Positions 1 through 5,353 are shown, counted from the stretch's first letter. The stretch: DNA of 6,798 nucleotides from Dialister sp. CAG:486 (GCA_000434475.1 FR879606.1:1-6798); one strand, 5' to 3'. A program made the numbers and translations. The notes: a model not told the origin generated them from the letters alone.

Positions 1-53
1 CTTCAGAACCCGCTTAACCTATGAAGATTCACGTCAAAGCCCCCGCTCAGCCA

Positions 54-953
54 TCAAACCGGCGTGTAATTATCCTTGTTCAGACGTTCCGAGAAGCGGG
101 CGATGGAAATGTCATTCCCGATATACGCTCTCTTCAGATCATAGGGGAAGCTGCCGACATGGACACGGCCGGCGTCTGTCGTGACAGCCATCTTGATACC
201 GGCCTTCTTGCAGATATCAATGACTTCATCGTCATAGTCGCCATAAGGATATGCCAGCCAGACATTGTCGATCCCGAGCTGGTACTTGAGTGCCTTGTTC
301 GCCTCGACGATCTCCTTCTCTTTTTCTGCACGGGTGGCAAGATTGTGGAGCTTAGGATGCGACAGCGTATGACTTGCGATGGTGACAGCATGGCTGTTTG
401 CCATTTCCTTCAGCTGATCCCAAGTCATGCGGTTATACGGCTTTCCTACATCATCGGTGATCAGGAAGAGCGTCCATGGGAAGCCATACTCCTTCATGAG
501 CGGATATACGATGGTGTAGCTGTCCAGATATCCGTCATCGAAAGTGATGCAGACAGGCTTTTCCGGAAGAGGCGCCCCCTTGGTGACATAGTCATAGAGC
601 TCCTGCATGGTGATCGGATGGTAACCATGATCACGCAGATAATTCATCTGGATACGCAGATTTGCCTCGGTCATGATGGCCGCATTGCCCTGTTCGTCTC
701 CGATCATGTGGTACATGAGGACGGACACGCCCTCCGGTACGTTGTACTTCACATCCGCTGCGCGATGCACGACAGCGACGCCGGGCTTCAGATTCGGATC
801 CGGTGCTTGCGCCGAAGCCGCTGCCGGCTGAGAAGACGCTGCCTTCTCTTCGCCTTGTCCCCCACAGCCCGTCAGTGCAAAAGCCGACAGTGCGAGCAGC
901 GACGCCGCTGAGAGAGCTGCTGCTTTTTTCCATTTGCTATACGAGAAATCCAA
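54..953 (-). CDS. Polysaccharide deacetylase (NodB/CE4-type) lipoprotein
   Basis: This is a 299-aa predicted surface or periplasmic metal-dependent N-deacetylase acting on an N-acetylglucosamine-containing polymer. The N-terminus has basic residues (K7, K9, K10), a hydrophobic stretch (about 11-26) and a lipobox LTGC with Cys30, followed by an Ala/Ser/Pro-rich linker (about 31-60). The catalytic domain runs from about 75 to 290. Visible CE4 motifs are TFDDGY (137-142; D139 the likely base, D140 a metal ligand), SHTLSHP (194-200; H195 and H199 metal ligands) and AYPYG (234-238). The YHMI start of the domain and the AYPYG motif, in place of the RxPY/F form, resemble the PgaB/IcaB-like branch. 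The start is TTG at 953: it has a strong AAAGGAG site 8 nt upstream, and the next in-frame Met (M80) would remove the lipobox. It is divergent from the amidase gene. The substrate (peptidoglycan or exopolysaccharide) cannot be told from sequence. Confidence 0.93.
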   Translation of the reverse strand: MDFSYSKWKKAAALSAASLLALSAFALTGCGGQGEEKAASSQPAAASAQAPDPNLKPGVAVVHRAADVKYNVPEGVSVLMYHMIGDEQGNAAIMTEANLRIQMNYLRDHGYHPITMQELYDYVTKGAPLPEKPVCITFDDGYLDSYTIVYPLMKEYGFPWTLFLITDDVGKPYNRMTWDQLKEMANSHAVTIASHTLSHPKLHNLATRAEKEKEIVEANKALKYQLGIDNVWLAYPYGDYDDEVIDICKKAGIKMAVTTDAGRVHVGSFPYDLKRAYIGNDISIARFSERLNKDNYTPV

Positions 954-961
954 TGGTCAAA

Positions 962-968
962 CTCCTTT
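962..968 (-). promoter_or_regulatory. Ribosome binding site that fixes a TTG start
   Basis: On the minus strand this reads AAAGGAG, 8 nt before the TTG at 953. The nearby ATG at 931-933 is in another frame and lacks such a site, so TTG is the supported start of the deacetylase. Confidence 0.8.
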
Positions 969-1003
969 GTATCGAATTGCTATAGTTTTCCTATTATGAC
1001 AAC

Positions 1004-1031
1004 ACTATAATATTTTACTACGATTTTGCAA
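1004..1031 (-). promoter_or_regulatory. Putative sigma-A-type promoter for the deacetylase gene
   Basis: On the minus strand, TTGCAA (1031-1026) and TATAGT (1009-1004) are separated by 16 nt in an A+T-rich stretch. Transcription would start near 997, giving a leader of about 45 nt to the TTG codon. This is a consensus match only. TTGCAA is palindromic, so the -35 call is moderate. Confidence 0.5.
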
Positions 1032-1093
1032 GAAAAGAAAGCGTTTTGCCAAGAACCGTAAGTGTCAAGTTTTTCTCGGTACTTTAAGGGATG

Positions 1094-1138
1094 AGTGGCT
1101 AGGGATTGGGGATTAGGGATTAGAAGTGACTGGTGACT
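1094..1138 (+). repeat. Tandem heptanucleotide array (AGGGATT/AGTGACT type)
   Basis: Read from 1094 the units are AGTGGCT, AGGGATT, GGGGATT, AGGGATT, a 3-nt interruption AGA, then AGTGACT and GGTGACT. The common pattern is RGKGRYT. The array is in the 389-nt gap between the deacetylase and amidase genes. The 18-nt string AGAAGTGACTGGTGACTA recurs on the minus strand at the 3' end of rnr. The open frame across it (980-1213, minus) is made of repeat sequence and is not called as a gene. Confidence 0.85.
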
Positions 1139-1173
1139 AAATACCACCTTCGGGCATCGCCCCATATATATTC

Positions 1174-1211
1174 GCGGCGAAGCCGCCACCTTCATTCCTG
1201 ATTCCTCATTC
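1174..1211 (-). repeat. Composite repeat: three heptads plus GC hairpin module
   Basis: Minus-strand heptads GAATGAG, GAATCAG and GAATGAA (1211-1191) run straight into GGTGGCGGCTTCGCCGC (1190-1174). The module can fold as GCGGC-TTC-GCCGC. The same 17-nt module, also preceded by three heptads of different sequence, occurs on the plus strand at 3194-3230. No poly-T follows here, so it is not a terminator at this site. Confidence 0.8.
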
Positions 1212-1274
1212 AAACGAGCCTTTCAAACCCAATCAAGGGAGGGCACGCCCCACGGGCTCACCCTTTTCTCGCTG

Positions 1275-1283
1275 TGTTATAAT
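1275..1283 (+). promoter_or_regulatory. Putative extended -10 promoter of the amidase gene
   Basis: TGTTATAAT contains a perfect TATAAT (1278-1283) with an upstream TGn extension. No good -35 hexamer is found 16-18 nt upstream, where the DNA is a G+C-rich stretch (about 1236-1266) resembling repeat sequence. The extended -10 may compensate. Transcription would start near 1290, about 53 nt before the ATG. The ribosome site is GAAAGGA (1331-1337), 5 nt before the start codon. Confidence 0.55.
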
Positions 1284-1342
1284 AAAACCATATGAGAGAG
1301 TATCGTTACGCACGTGTAAGACATGTATAAGAAAGGATATCT

Positions 1343-2491
1343 ATGAAATATTTCAAACTCATCCTGCTTGTGTTTTCGCTTCTTCTGCTGCCTTGGGCGG
1401 GCAATGAAGCATGGGCAAAAGATGCAGAAATCACCGATCTTCGCTGGACAGCCAGAAATGATGGCGATCCCCCCTTCGTCCGTATCGTGACAGATCTCAC
1501 GAAAGCGGTACAGGCGGAGGCTGCGATAGACAAATCCGGCAAAAACTTCGAAGTCATCCTGAAGAACACCCAAAAGAGCTTCAGCGGCTCTCAATACGAT
1601 ATGGATCCGCGCGCCATCGATTTCACTACAGTTTCTGAAAAAGACGGTGACACCTACATCGACGTCGCCCTCACCAAGCCGCAGAAGATCGATGACATCC
1701 ACGTCTTTGCCCTTCGCCCGGATGCAAAGCTGGGGAAACCGCACCGCCTCGTCATTGACATCCCGATCCAGGGTGCTAAAAAGAGCTACACGAAGCCGGC
1801 AGCAAGCGCCGAGAATACGACGACCAAAAAGCCGGCAGCCAAGAAGCCCTCTGCCGAGAAAGAGGTCCCCCCGCAGAAAGTCTCTGTACCTGCCGATGCC
1901 CGAAAAATACTCAAAGGCAAGATCATCTGCCTTGACCCCGGCCACGGCGGCACGGACGTCGGTGCCATCGGACACAAAGGAAATAAGGAGATCTACGAGA
2001 AGGATGTCACCCTCTCCATCGCCCTGCCGCTGCGCGACATGCTCACCTCTGCCGGTGCGAAGGTCGTCATGACCCGCAGCACAGACAAGGACGTCTATGG
2101 TCCATGGGCTGACGATGACCCCGAGCTGCAGGCACGCTGCGATGTCGGAAATCAAGCGAATGCAGACGTCTTCGTCTCCATCCACATCGACTCCTTCTCC
2201 AATGGCTCTGTCGATGGTACCACCGCCTACTACTACCCCAAGACCGCAAAGGACCTGATGCTCGCCCAGATGCTGCACCAGTCCACCATGAACCTGCTCT
2301 CCATCCCTGACCGCGGTGTCCGCTCCGGGCATCTCTATGTAAATGTCAATACAAATATGCCTTCCGTCCTGATGGAAATGGGCTATATCAGCAACGCGCA
2401 CCGCGTCCAGATGCTGACGTCGAGCTGGGGGCCGAAGAGTATCGCCAAGAGCCTCTTCAAGGGGCTGGTGGATTATTTCGCCGCTCTCTGA
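1343..2491 (+). CDS. AMIN-domain N-acetylmuramoyl-L-alanine amidase (Amidase_3)
   Basis: This 382-aa secreted zinc amidase is predicted to cut the bond between N-acetylmuramic acid and L-alanine in peptidoglycan, for cell separation or wall turnover. A signal peptide (1-25) has a hydrophobic core LILLVFSLLLLPWAG and likely cleavage after AWA. An AMIN-like domain (about 27-142) would target the enzyme to the wall or septum. A Lys/Pro/Ala-rich linker (about 145-185) follows. The Amidase_3 domain (about 192-380) has LDPGHGG with zinc ligand H201, E219 in IYEKD as second ligand, SIHID with H281 as third, and catalytic E345 in LMEMGYIS. HID replaces the more usual HAN/HAD after SIH, a conservative change. 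It shares a likely transcript with the GerMN lipoprotein gene 90 nt downstream. Length and domain order fit AmiC-like enzymes. Confidence 0.95.
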   Translation: MKYFKLILLVFSLLLLPWAGNEAWAKDAEITDLRWTARNDGDPPFVRIVTDLTKAVQAEAAIDKSGKNFEVILKNTQKSFSGSQYDMDPRAIDFTTVSEKDGDTYIDVALTKPQKIDDIHVFALRPDAKLGKPHRLVIDIPIQGAKKSYTKPAASAENTTTKKPAAKKPSAEKEVPPQKVSVPADARKILKGKIICLDPGHGGTDVGAIGHKGNKEIYEKDVTLSIALPLRDMLTSAGAKVVMTRSTDKDVYGPWADDDPELQARCDVGNQANADVFVSIHIDSFSNGSVDGTTAYYYPKTAKDLMLAQMLHQSTMNLLSIPDRGVRSGHLYVNVNTNMPSVLMEMGYISNAHRVQMLTSSWGPKSIAKSLFKGLVDYFAAL

Positions 2492-2535
2492 AACTGCTTC
2501 TTACCATTGTATGAGAAATGAAAAGGGAGGAAACA

Positions 2536-2556
2536 CTGATCCATTCGCTGGATCAG
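2536..2556 (+). other. Perfect 8-bp hairpin in the amidase-GerMN intergenic gap
   Basis: CTGATCCA (2536-2543), loop TTCGC, TGGATCAG (2549-2556). No T-run follows, so it is not an intrinsic terminator. It ends 13 nt before the AAAGGAG ribosome site of the next gene. In RNA it could act as a processing or stability element between the two cistrons. That role is inferred. Confidence 0.55.
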
Positions 2557-2581
2557 ACCGATGCTTCCCAAAGGAGCTCCT

Positions 2582-3121
2582 ATGAATACTTATTATGCAC
2601 TGATCGTCCCGATCATCCTCACCGCTCTTCTTTCCGGCTGCGGTGGAAACAGCAAACCGCAGAGCGCGGGACAGGTCGTCCCGCCAGCCGCTTCCTCGAG
2701 CCAGATCCCCGCCGAAAAAGAAGCCAGCCTCACCTACTACCTGCCCACAGAAGACGGCCTTCACATCCTTCCTGCCACGGTCAAAGTGAAAGCCGCTGAC
2801 CGCACTGCGAAGACAGCCATCGAAGAAATGCTCCGCGCGGATCGAAAATCCAAGTATCCTCTCATTCCTGCCGGTACCCGCTTGAAGAGCGTCCATGTCG
2901 AAGACGGCACCTGCACCGTGAATTTCACGAAAGAGCTGAACCAACTGCAGGGAGAGACCGGACAGTCCCTCTTCATCGCCATGACTGTCGATACGCTGAC
3001 CGAATTTCCCAATATCAAGCGCGTCGAATTCCGCGCGGAAGGGCAGCTTGTCAAGTTCCAGATCGATATGAGGAAACAATTCCTACGCGATGAAGCCTTC
3101 ATCAAGCAGACAAAAAAATAA
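2582..3121 (+). CDS. GerMN-domain lipoprotein
   Basis: A 179-aa predicted lipoprotein. The short signal sequence ends in the lipobox LSGC with Cys20. A Ser/Pro/Ala-rich linker (about 23-48) follows, then a GerMN domain (about 48-160) recognised from the LTYYLPTEDGLHILPATVKV opening, a central TRLKSVHVEDGTCTVNFTKEL strand pair (residues about 100-120) and the FPNIKRVEFRAEG segment. GerMN domains occur in spore GerM and in many envelope lipoproteins of non-sporulating bacteria, often near wall hydrolases; no enzymatic activity is established for the domain. I start at ATG 2582, because AAAGGAG (2570-2576) lies 5 nt upstream and gives a clean signal peptide. The in-frame ATG at 2561 has no suitably placed ribosome site. 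It is likely co-transcribed with the amidase and may help to localise or regulate it (inference). Confidence 0.88.
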   Translation: MNTYYALIVPIILTALLSGCGGNSKPQSAGQVVPPAASSSQIPAEKEASLTYYLPTEDGLHILPATVKVKAADRTAKTAIEEMLRADRKSKYPLIPAGTRLKSVHVEDGTCTVNFTKELNQLQGETGQSLFIAMTVDTLTEFPNIKRVEFRAEGQLVKFQIDMRKQFLRDEAFIKQTKK

Positions 3122-3127
3122 GACAAG

Positions 3128-3179
3128 AAAAAAGGAGCTGTGAAGAAATGAATCCTCATTTCTTCACAGTTCCTTTTTT
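3128..3179 (+). terminator. Long, probably bidirectional intrinsic terminator
   Basis: The arms 3128-3151 and 3156-3179 pair over 24 bp with one G·U (3137/3170) and a 4-nt loop ATCC. The left arm starts with six A and the right arm ends with six T, so either strand gives a hairpin followed by U residues. It begins 6 nt after the GerMN lipoprotein stop. It would end the amidase-GerMN transcript and also stop the opposing smpB-side transcript. Confidence 0.9.
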
Positions 3180-3193
3180 CTTTGCTTTCATTT

Positions 3194-3237
3194 GGTTCAG
3201 GGTTCAAGGTTCAGGTGGCGGCTTCGCCGCCTTTTTT
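3194..3237 (+). repeat. Composite repeat: three GGTTCAR heptads, GC hairpin and T-run
   Basis: GGTTCAG, GGTTCAA and GGTTCAG (3194-3214) lead into GTGGCGGCTTCGCCGCC. The inverted repeat GGCGGC-TTC-GCCGCC (3217-3231) is followed by six T (3232-3237), so this copy could also serve as a second plus-strand terminator. GGTGGCGGCTTCGCCGC (3214-3230) is identical to 1190-1174 on the minus strand. Confidence 0.8.
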
Positions 3238-3262
3238 AGAAGATGGTATTCTCGTATCGCAG

Positions 3263-3306
3263 CCTTCCCCTCTAGGGGAAGGTGCCCCGCAGGGGCGGAT
3301 AGGGTG
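3263..3306 (+). repeat. Two-hairpin intergenic repeat, likely truncated interspersed element
   Basis: Adjacent stems CCTTCCCC/GGGGAAGG (3263-3282) and GCCCC-GCA-GGGGC (3284-3296) are followed by GGATAGGGTG. The plan (CCTTCC stem, GGTGCC, AGGGGCGGA) recurs on the minus strand at about 5273-5239, including the identical 9-mer AGGGGCGGA. From 3307 to 3451 I see no gene and no further clear repeat. Confidence 0.65.
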
Positions 3307-3451
3307 ACTATGGCATGAAAGATAGCTGAGATAAGGTTTCCCCGTCACTCCTGTGAGAGCTGCAAATCCCCCGCGGCAGATTGAACGCGAAAATGAGATG
3401 ATCGTTATTTCACATCGCTTTTTCTTGTCTGACAAACCGAGCAGGAGATCC

Positions 3452-3469
3452 CCTCCCCAGCCACTAGTC
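3452..3469 (-). repeat. Short heptad remnant overlapping a stop codon
   Basis: On the minus strand it reads GACT, AGTGGCT, GGGGAGG. The 11-mer GACTAGTGGCT is identical to 5343-5333 in the rnr-side heptad array. The TAG stop of the K/F/G protein (3466-3464) lies within it. Confidence 0.6.
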
Positions 3470-4372
3470 TTCCACCACTTCGATCTGTCCTTCCGCGAAG
3501 GCTTTCGGATAAAAGAAGGACTGCTCCGTATTTCCAAAGTCTACGACGAGCTTGCCATCCGCAATGTCTGTGATGACGCCTTGTCCATACACAGAGGAGA
3601 CAACGGGCGTACCTACGCCGATCTCGATATAGTGGGTATTGCCGCGGTGCGTTTCCTTGACCGGACGAACTTCCACCTTCGGCTTCGGAGCCGGTCTGTC
3701 GGCTGCCGGCACTGTATAGGTGCGCGCCTGTCCCTTCGGCGCTTCTTTTTTCGTTTCCTTCTTCACTTCCGGGAATGCTGTCTTCAAGAGCTTCGACGGA
3801 AGTCCCATCGGATAGAGGATGCGCTCGCCTGTCGCATCATAAGTGACATACGTGCCGCGCTCTGTGATACGGGTGATGGTGCCCTTACCGAGCGTCTCAT
3901 CCGTGACCTCCAGACCGACAGCCGCTTCTCTCTTTTTGAAACCGGTCGGCTTTGCATCCGGCAGAGGTGCATCGAAGGTGAATACCTTCTTTTCCATCGG
4001 CTTCGCTGCGCTGAAAGCTTCCTTTTTGAAATCCTTACGATGTCCATCCTTCTTGAAACCGTCTTTTTTGTAGCCGCCCTCGCGCTTCTTTCTCGGGATG
4101 AGCTTTTCCGCATCGCCGAAAGCAACGACGATGCCTTCATCTGTCAGCTTTCTCACGATGCCCACGCCGAGCTCGCGGTCCACGAATTCGACGCCGGGAG
4201 CCAATTTCCGTTTCTTGAAATCCGGCTTATCCTTGCCAAAGCTCTTGCCGCGGCCGCCAAATTTCTTTTCCCCAAATTTTTTACCGCCGAATTTCTTTTC
4301 GCCAAATTTCTTGCCACCAAATTTTCCCTTACCTTTGAAGTCTTTGCGTGGCTTATTGTTTTTTTCTTCCAT
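3464..4372 (-). CDS. Basic protein with KKFG repeats and three SH3/Tudor-like motifs
   Basis: I do not recognise this 302-aa protein as a named family. Residues 1-57 are very basic and low in complexity, with alternating KKFGE and KKFGG units at 17-40. Three similar segments follow, at about 58-96, 150-190 and 251-292. Each shows the pattern G..V.....G.G.I..I...g..V.FG..e....P; the third ends FFYPKAF. The pattern recalls the small beta-barrels at the C-terminus of UvrD/PcrA helicases and CarD/KOW-like nucleic-acid or polymerase-binding modules. Lys-rich linkers (about 92-148 and 200-248) separate them. There is no signal peptide or membrane segment, so it is probably cytoplasmic. It lies 62 nt downstream of smpB on the same strand, probably in one transcript. 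RNA or ribosome binding is inferred. The ATG at 4372 follows GGGAG at a rather long 12-nt spacing. The TAG stop lies in a heptad repeat. Confidence 0.82.
   Translation of the reverse strand: MEEKNNKPRKDFKGKGKFGGKKFGEKKFGGKKFGEKKFGGRGKSFGKDKPDFKKRKLAPGVEFVDRELGVGIVRKLTDEGIVVAFGDAEKLIPRKKREGGYKKDGFKKDGHRKDFKKEAFSAAKPMEKKVFTFDAPLPDAKPTGFKKREAAVGLEVTDETLGKGTITRITERGTYVTYDATGERILYPMGLPSKLLKTAFPEVKKETKKEAPKGQARTYTVPAADRPAPKPKVEVRPVKETHRGNTHYIEIGVGTPVVSSVYGQGVITDIADGKLVVDFGNTEQSFFYPKAFAEGQIEVVED
4253..4324 (-). repeat. In-gene repeat coding KKFGE/KKFGG
   Basis: Residues 17-40 of the K/F/G protein are coded by near-identical 15-nt units, alternating KKFGE and KKFGG as a 30-nt higher-order unit. Third-position differences (for example aaattt versus gaattt on the plus strand) show the copies are not freshly duplicated, although copy number may still vary. 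Confidence 0.8.
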
Positions 4373-4434
4373 GATGCTATGGTTCTCCCTTTATGTTTTA
4401 TGGATCTATACGCGGATTCGAGTCCCTGATCCGA

Positions 4435-4905
4435 TCAATCATACCTTTGTTCTTTGATGCGCCTGTCAAGATCGCGCTTAGCAGCTTTCGCAGCCATATC
4501 CTCTCTCTTATCGTAGAGTTTTTTGCCTGTTGCGACACCGATCTCCACTTTGACCTTGCCGTGCTTGAAGTACATCTTGAGCGGGACTAAGGTGTAGCCC
4601 TTTGTTTTGAGCTGCATCTCGATCTTTCGGATCTCCTTCTTGTGCAGAAGCAGCTTTCTGGTGCGAAGCGGGTCGTGGTTGAAAATATTTCCCTGCTCAT
4701 AGGGGCTGATATGTGCATTCCACAGGTAGACCTCGCCCTTCTGGATACGGGCAAAGCTGTCGCGCAGATTCGCCTTTCCCGCGCGGATGGACTTCACCTC
4801 GGTCCCGGTCAGTGCGATGCCGCACTCATACGTCTCGTGGATAAAATAGTTATGATGTGCCTGCCGATTGAGCGCGATCGGCGGCGCCGTTTTCTTCTCG
4901 GCCAT
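4435..4905 (-). CDS. smpB: SsrA-binding protein SmpB
   Basis: A 156-aa protein that binds tmRNA (SsrA) and brings it to stalled ribosomes for trans-translation. Family signatures are complete: [10 protein letters not shown] (13-22), the [19 protein letters not shown] block (34-52) with the tmRNA-contacting GTEVKS core, [17 protein letters not shown] (76-92) and the C-terminal GKKLYDKRE (127-135). The basic tail (about 136-156) normally becomes helical in the empty mRNA channel. Length is typical. The ATG at 4905 has AAAGGAGAG just upstream, with 6 nt between the AAGGAG core and the ATG. It lies downstream of rnr on the same strand, but 443 nt of repeats intervene, so it may need its own promoter; I found no convincing one. 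No ssrA gene is seen in the window. Confidence 0.97.
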   Translation of the reverse strand: MAEKKTAPPIALNRQAHHNYFIHETYECGIALTGTEVKSIRAGKANLRDSFARIQKGEVYLWNAHISPYEQGNIFNHDPLRTRKLLLHKKEIRKIEMQLKTKGYTLVPLKMYFKHGKVKVEIGVATGKKLYDKREDMAAKAAKRDLDRRIKEQRYD

Positions 4906-4956
4906 GTATCTCTCCTTTACGGATGTTGGTCAAATTCCATGCAATACATAGTTTCA

Positions 4957-4991
4957 AGTGAGGAGTGAGGAGTTAGGAGTTAGGAGTGAAG
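4957..4991 (+). repeat. Tandem heptanucleotide array (AGTKAGG type)
   Basis: Five units in register: AGTGAGG, AGTGAGG, AGTTAGG, AGTTAGG and AGTGAAG. It lies about 50 nt upstream of smpB, within the region where an smpB promoter would be expected. The unit differs from the other arrays, but the 7-nt period and purine-rich strand are the same. Confidence 0.85.
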
Positions 4992-4993
4992 GT

Positions 4994-5020
4994 ACGGCGC
5001 ATCAAATTTGGAAGCGCCGT
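4994..5020. repeat. Inverted repeat ACGGCGC/GCGCCGT
   Basis: Seven-bp perfect arms (4994-5000 and 5014-5020) flank a 13-nt loop holding the palindrome CAAATTTG. It starts 3 nt after the AGTKAGG array. No T-run follows on either strand. Confidence 0.5.
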
Positions 5021-5074
5021 GAGTTTTGTATAAAGCAATGCTGGTACATGATTTGCCAAATGCTCTTCCGGCGA

Positions 5075-5123
5075 GCCCCTTCCGCTGGAAGGGGCAGCCG
5101 AGCGCAGCTAGGCGGGGGTTGGC
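5075..5123 (+). repeat. Hairpin repeat module GCCCCTTCC/GGAAGGGGC
   Basis: A 9-bp stem (5075-5083 with 5087-5095) with a GCT loop is followed by a G-rich tail to 5123. The layout (CCTTCC-type stem, then a G+C-rich second part) resembles the modules at 3263-3306 and, on the other strand, 5273-5239. It may be one end of a larger interspersed element covering about 5075-5290. Confidence 0.5.
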
Positions 5124-5137
5124 CCGCGCGATGTGTG

Positions 5138-5290
5138 ATAAGCCCGCTTCGCGAAGCCAACATCTCGCTTTGCTCGAAATGGCGCCTCACTGGATTTTCG
5201 CGTCGGTTTGCTCCTAAAAATCCAGTTTGCTTGCACACTCCGCCCCTTCGTGGCACCGCCTTCCAAAGGAAGGAGGGAGAGCGGGCTTAT
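5138..5290. mobile_element. Putative MITE-like element with 11-bp inverted ends
   Basis: ATAAGCCCGCT (5138-5148) and its exact reverse complement AGCGGGCTTAT (5280-5290) bound 153 bp. Inside are the 12-bp palindrome GCTTCGCGAAGC (5146-5157), a 10-bp inverted repeat ACTGGATTTT/AAAATCCAGT (5189-5198 and 5216/5217-5226) and a CCTTCC-AAA-GGAAGG hairpin (5259-5273). No transposase is coded and no target-site duplication is obvious. The open frames across it (for example 5002-5256, minus) look like translated repeat. It could instead be a folded intergenic RNA repeat rather than a transposon derivative. Confidence 0.5.
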
Positions 5291-5304
5291 AAAGGAAATA
5301 TCCT

Positions 5305-5353
5305 AATCCCTAATCCCTAATCCCTAATCCCTAGCCACTAGTCACCAGTCACT
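5305..5353 (-). repeat. Tandem heptanucleotide array overlapping the rnr stop
   Basis: Seven perfect-register units on the minus strand: AGTGACT, GGTGACT, AGTGGCT and then four AGGGATT. A decayed eighth unit AGGATAT follows at 5304-5298. The TGA stop of rnr (5351-5349) is part of the first unit. The array shares 18-nt and 14-nt strings with 1094-1138, but with the blocks in a different order. Confidence 0.9.

Noticed and set aside
980..1213. 77-aa minus-strand open frame
   Set aside because: Most of it is heptad array and hairpin repeat, and it overlaps the likely deacetylase promoter.
1277..2401. 374-aa minus-strand open frame
   Set aside because: It is the antisense shadow of the amidase gene, which has a signal peptide, full catalytic motifs and a ribosome site.
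3353..4429. 358-aa plus-strand open frame
   Set aside because: It is antisense to the K/F/G protein; its Phe/Leu/Arg-rich composition is explained by the complementary Lys/Gly-rich codons.
4409..4440. GGATTCGAGTCCC-like stretch resembling a tRNA or tmRNA T-arm next to smpB
   Set aside because: The bases flanking TTCGAGT do not pair as a T-stem, there is no acceptor stem or CCA, and the upstream sequence is coding on the other strand.
4906..4960. Promoter for smpB
   Set aside because: TTGAAA occurs on the minus strand, but no acceptable -10 hexamer lies at the right distance, so none is called.
5002..5256. 84-aa minus-strand open frame (HFEQSE-containing)
   Set aside because: It is translated repeat sequence with no ribosome site and no protein-like domain; frames like this appear wherever such repeats occur.
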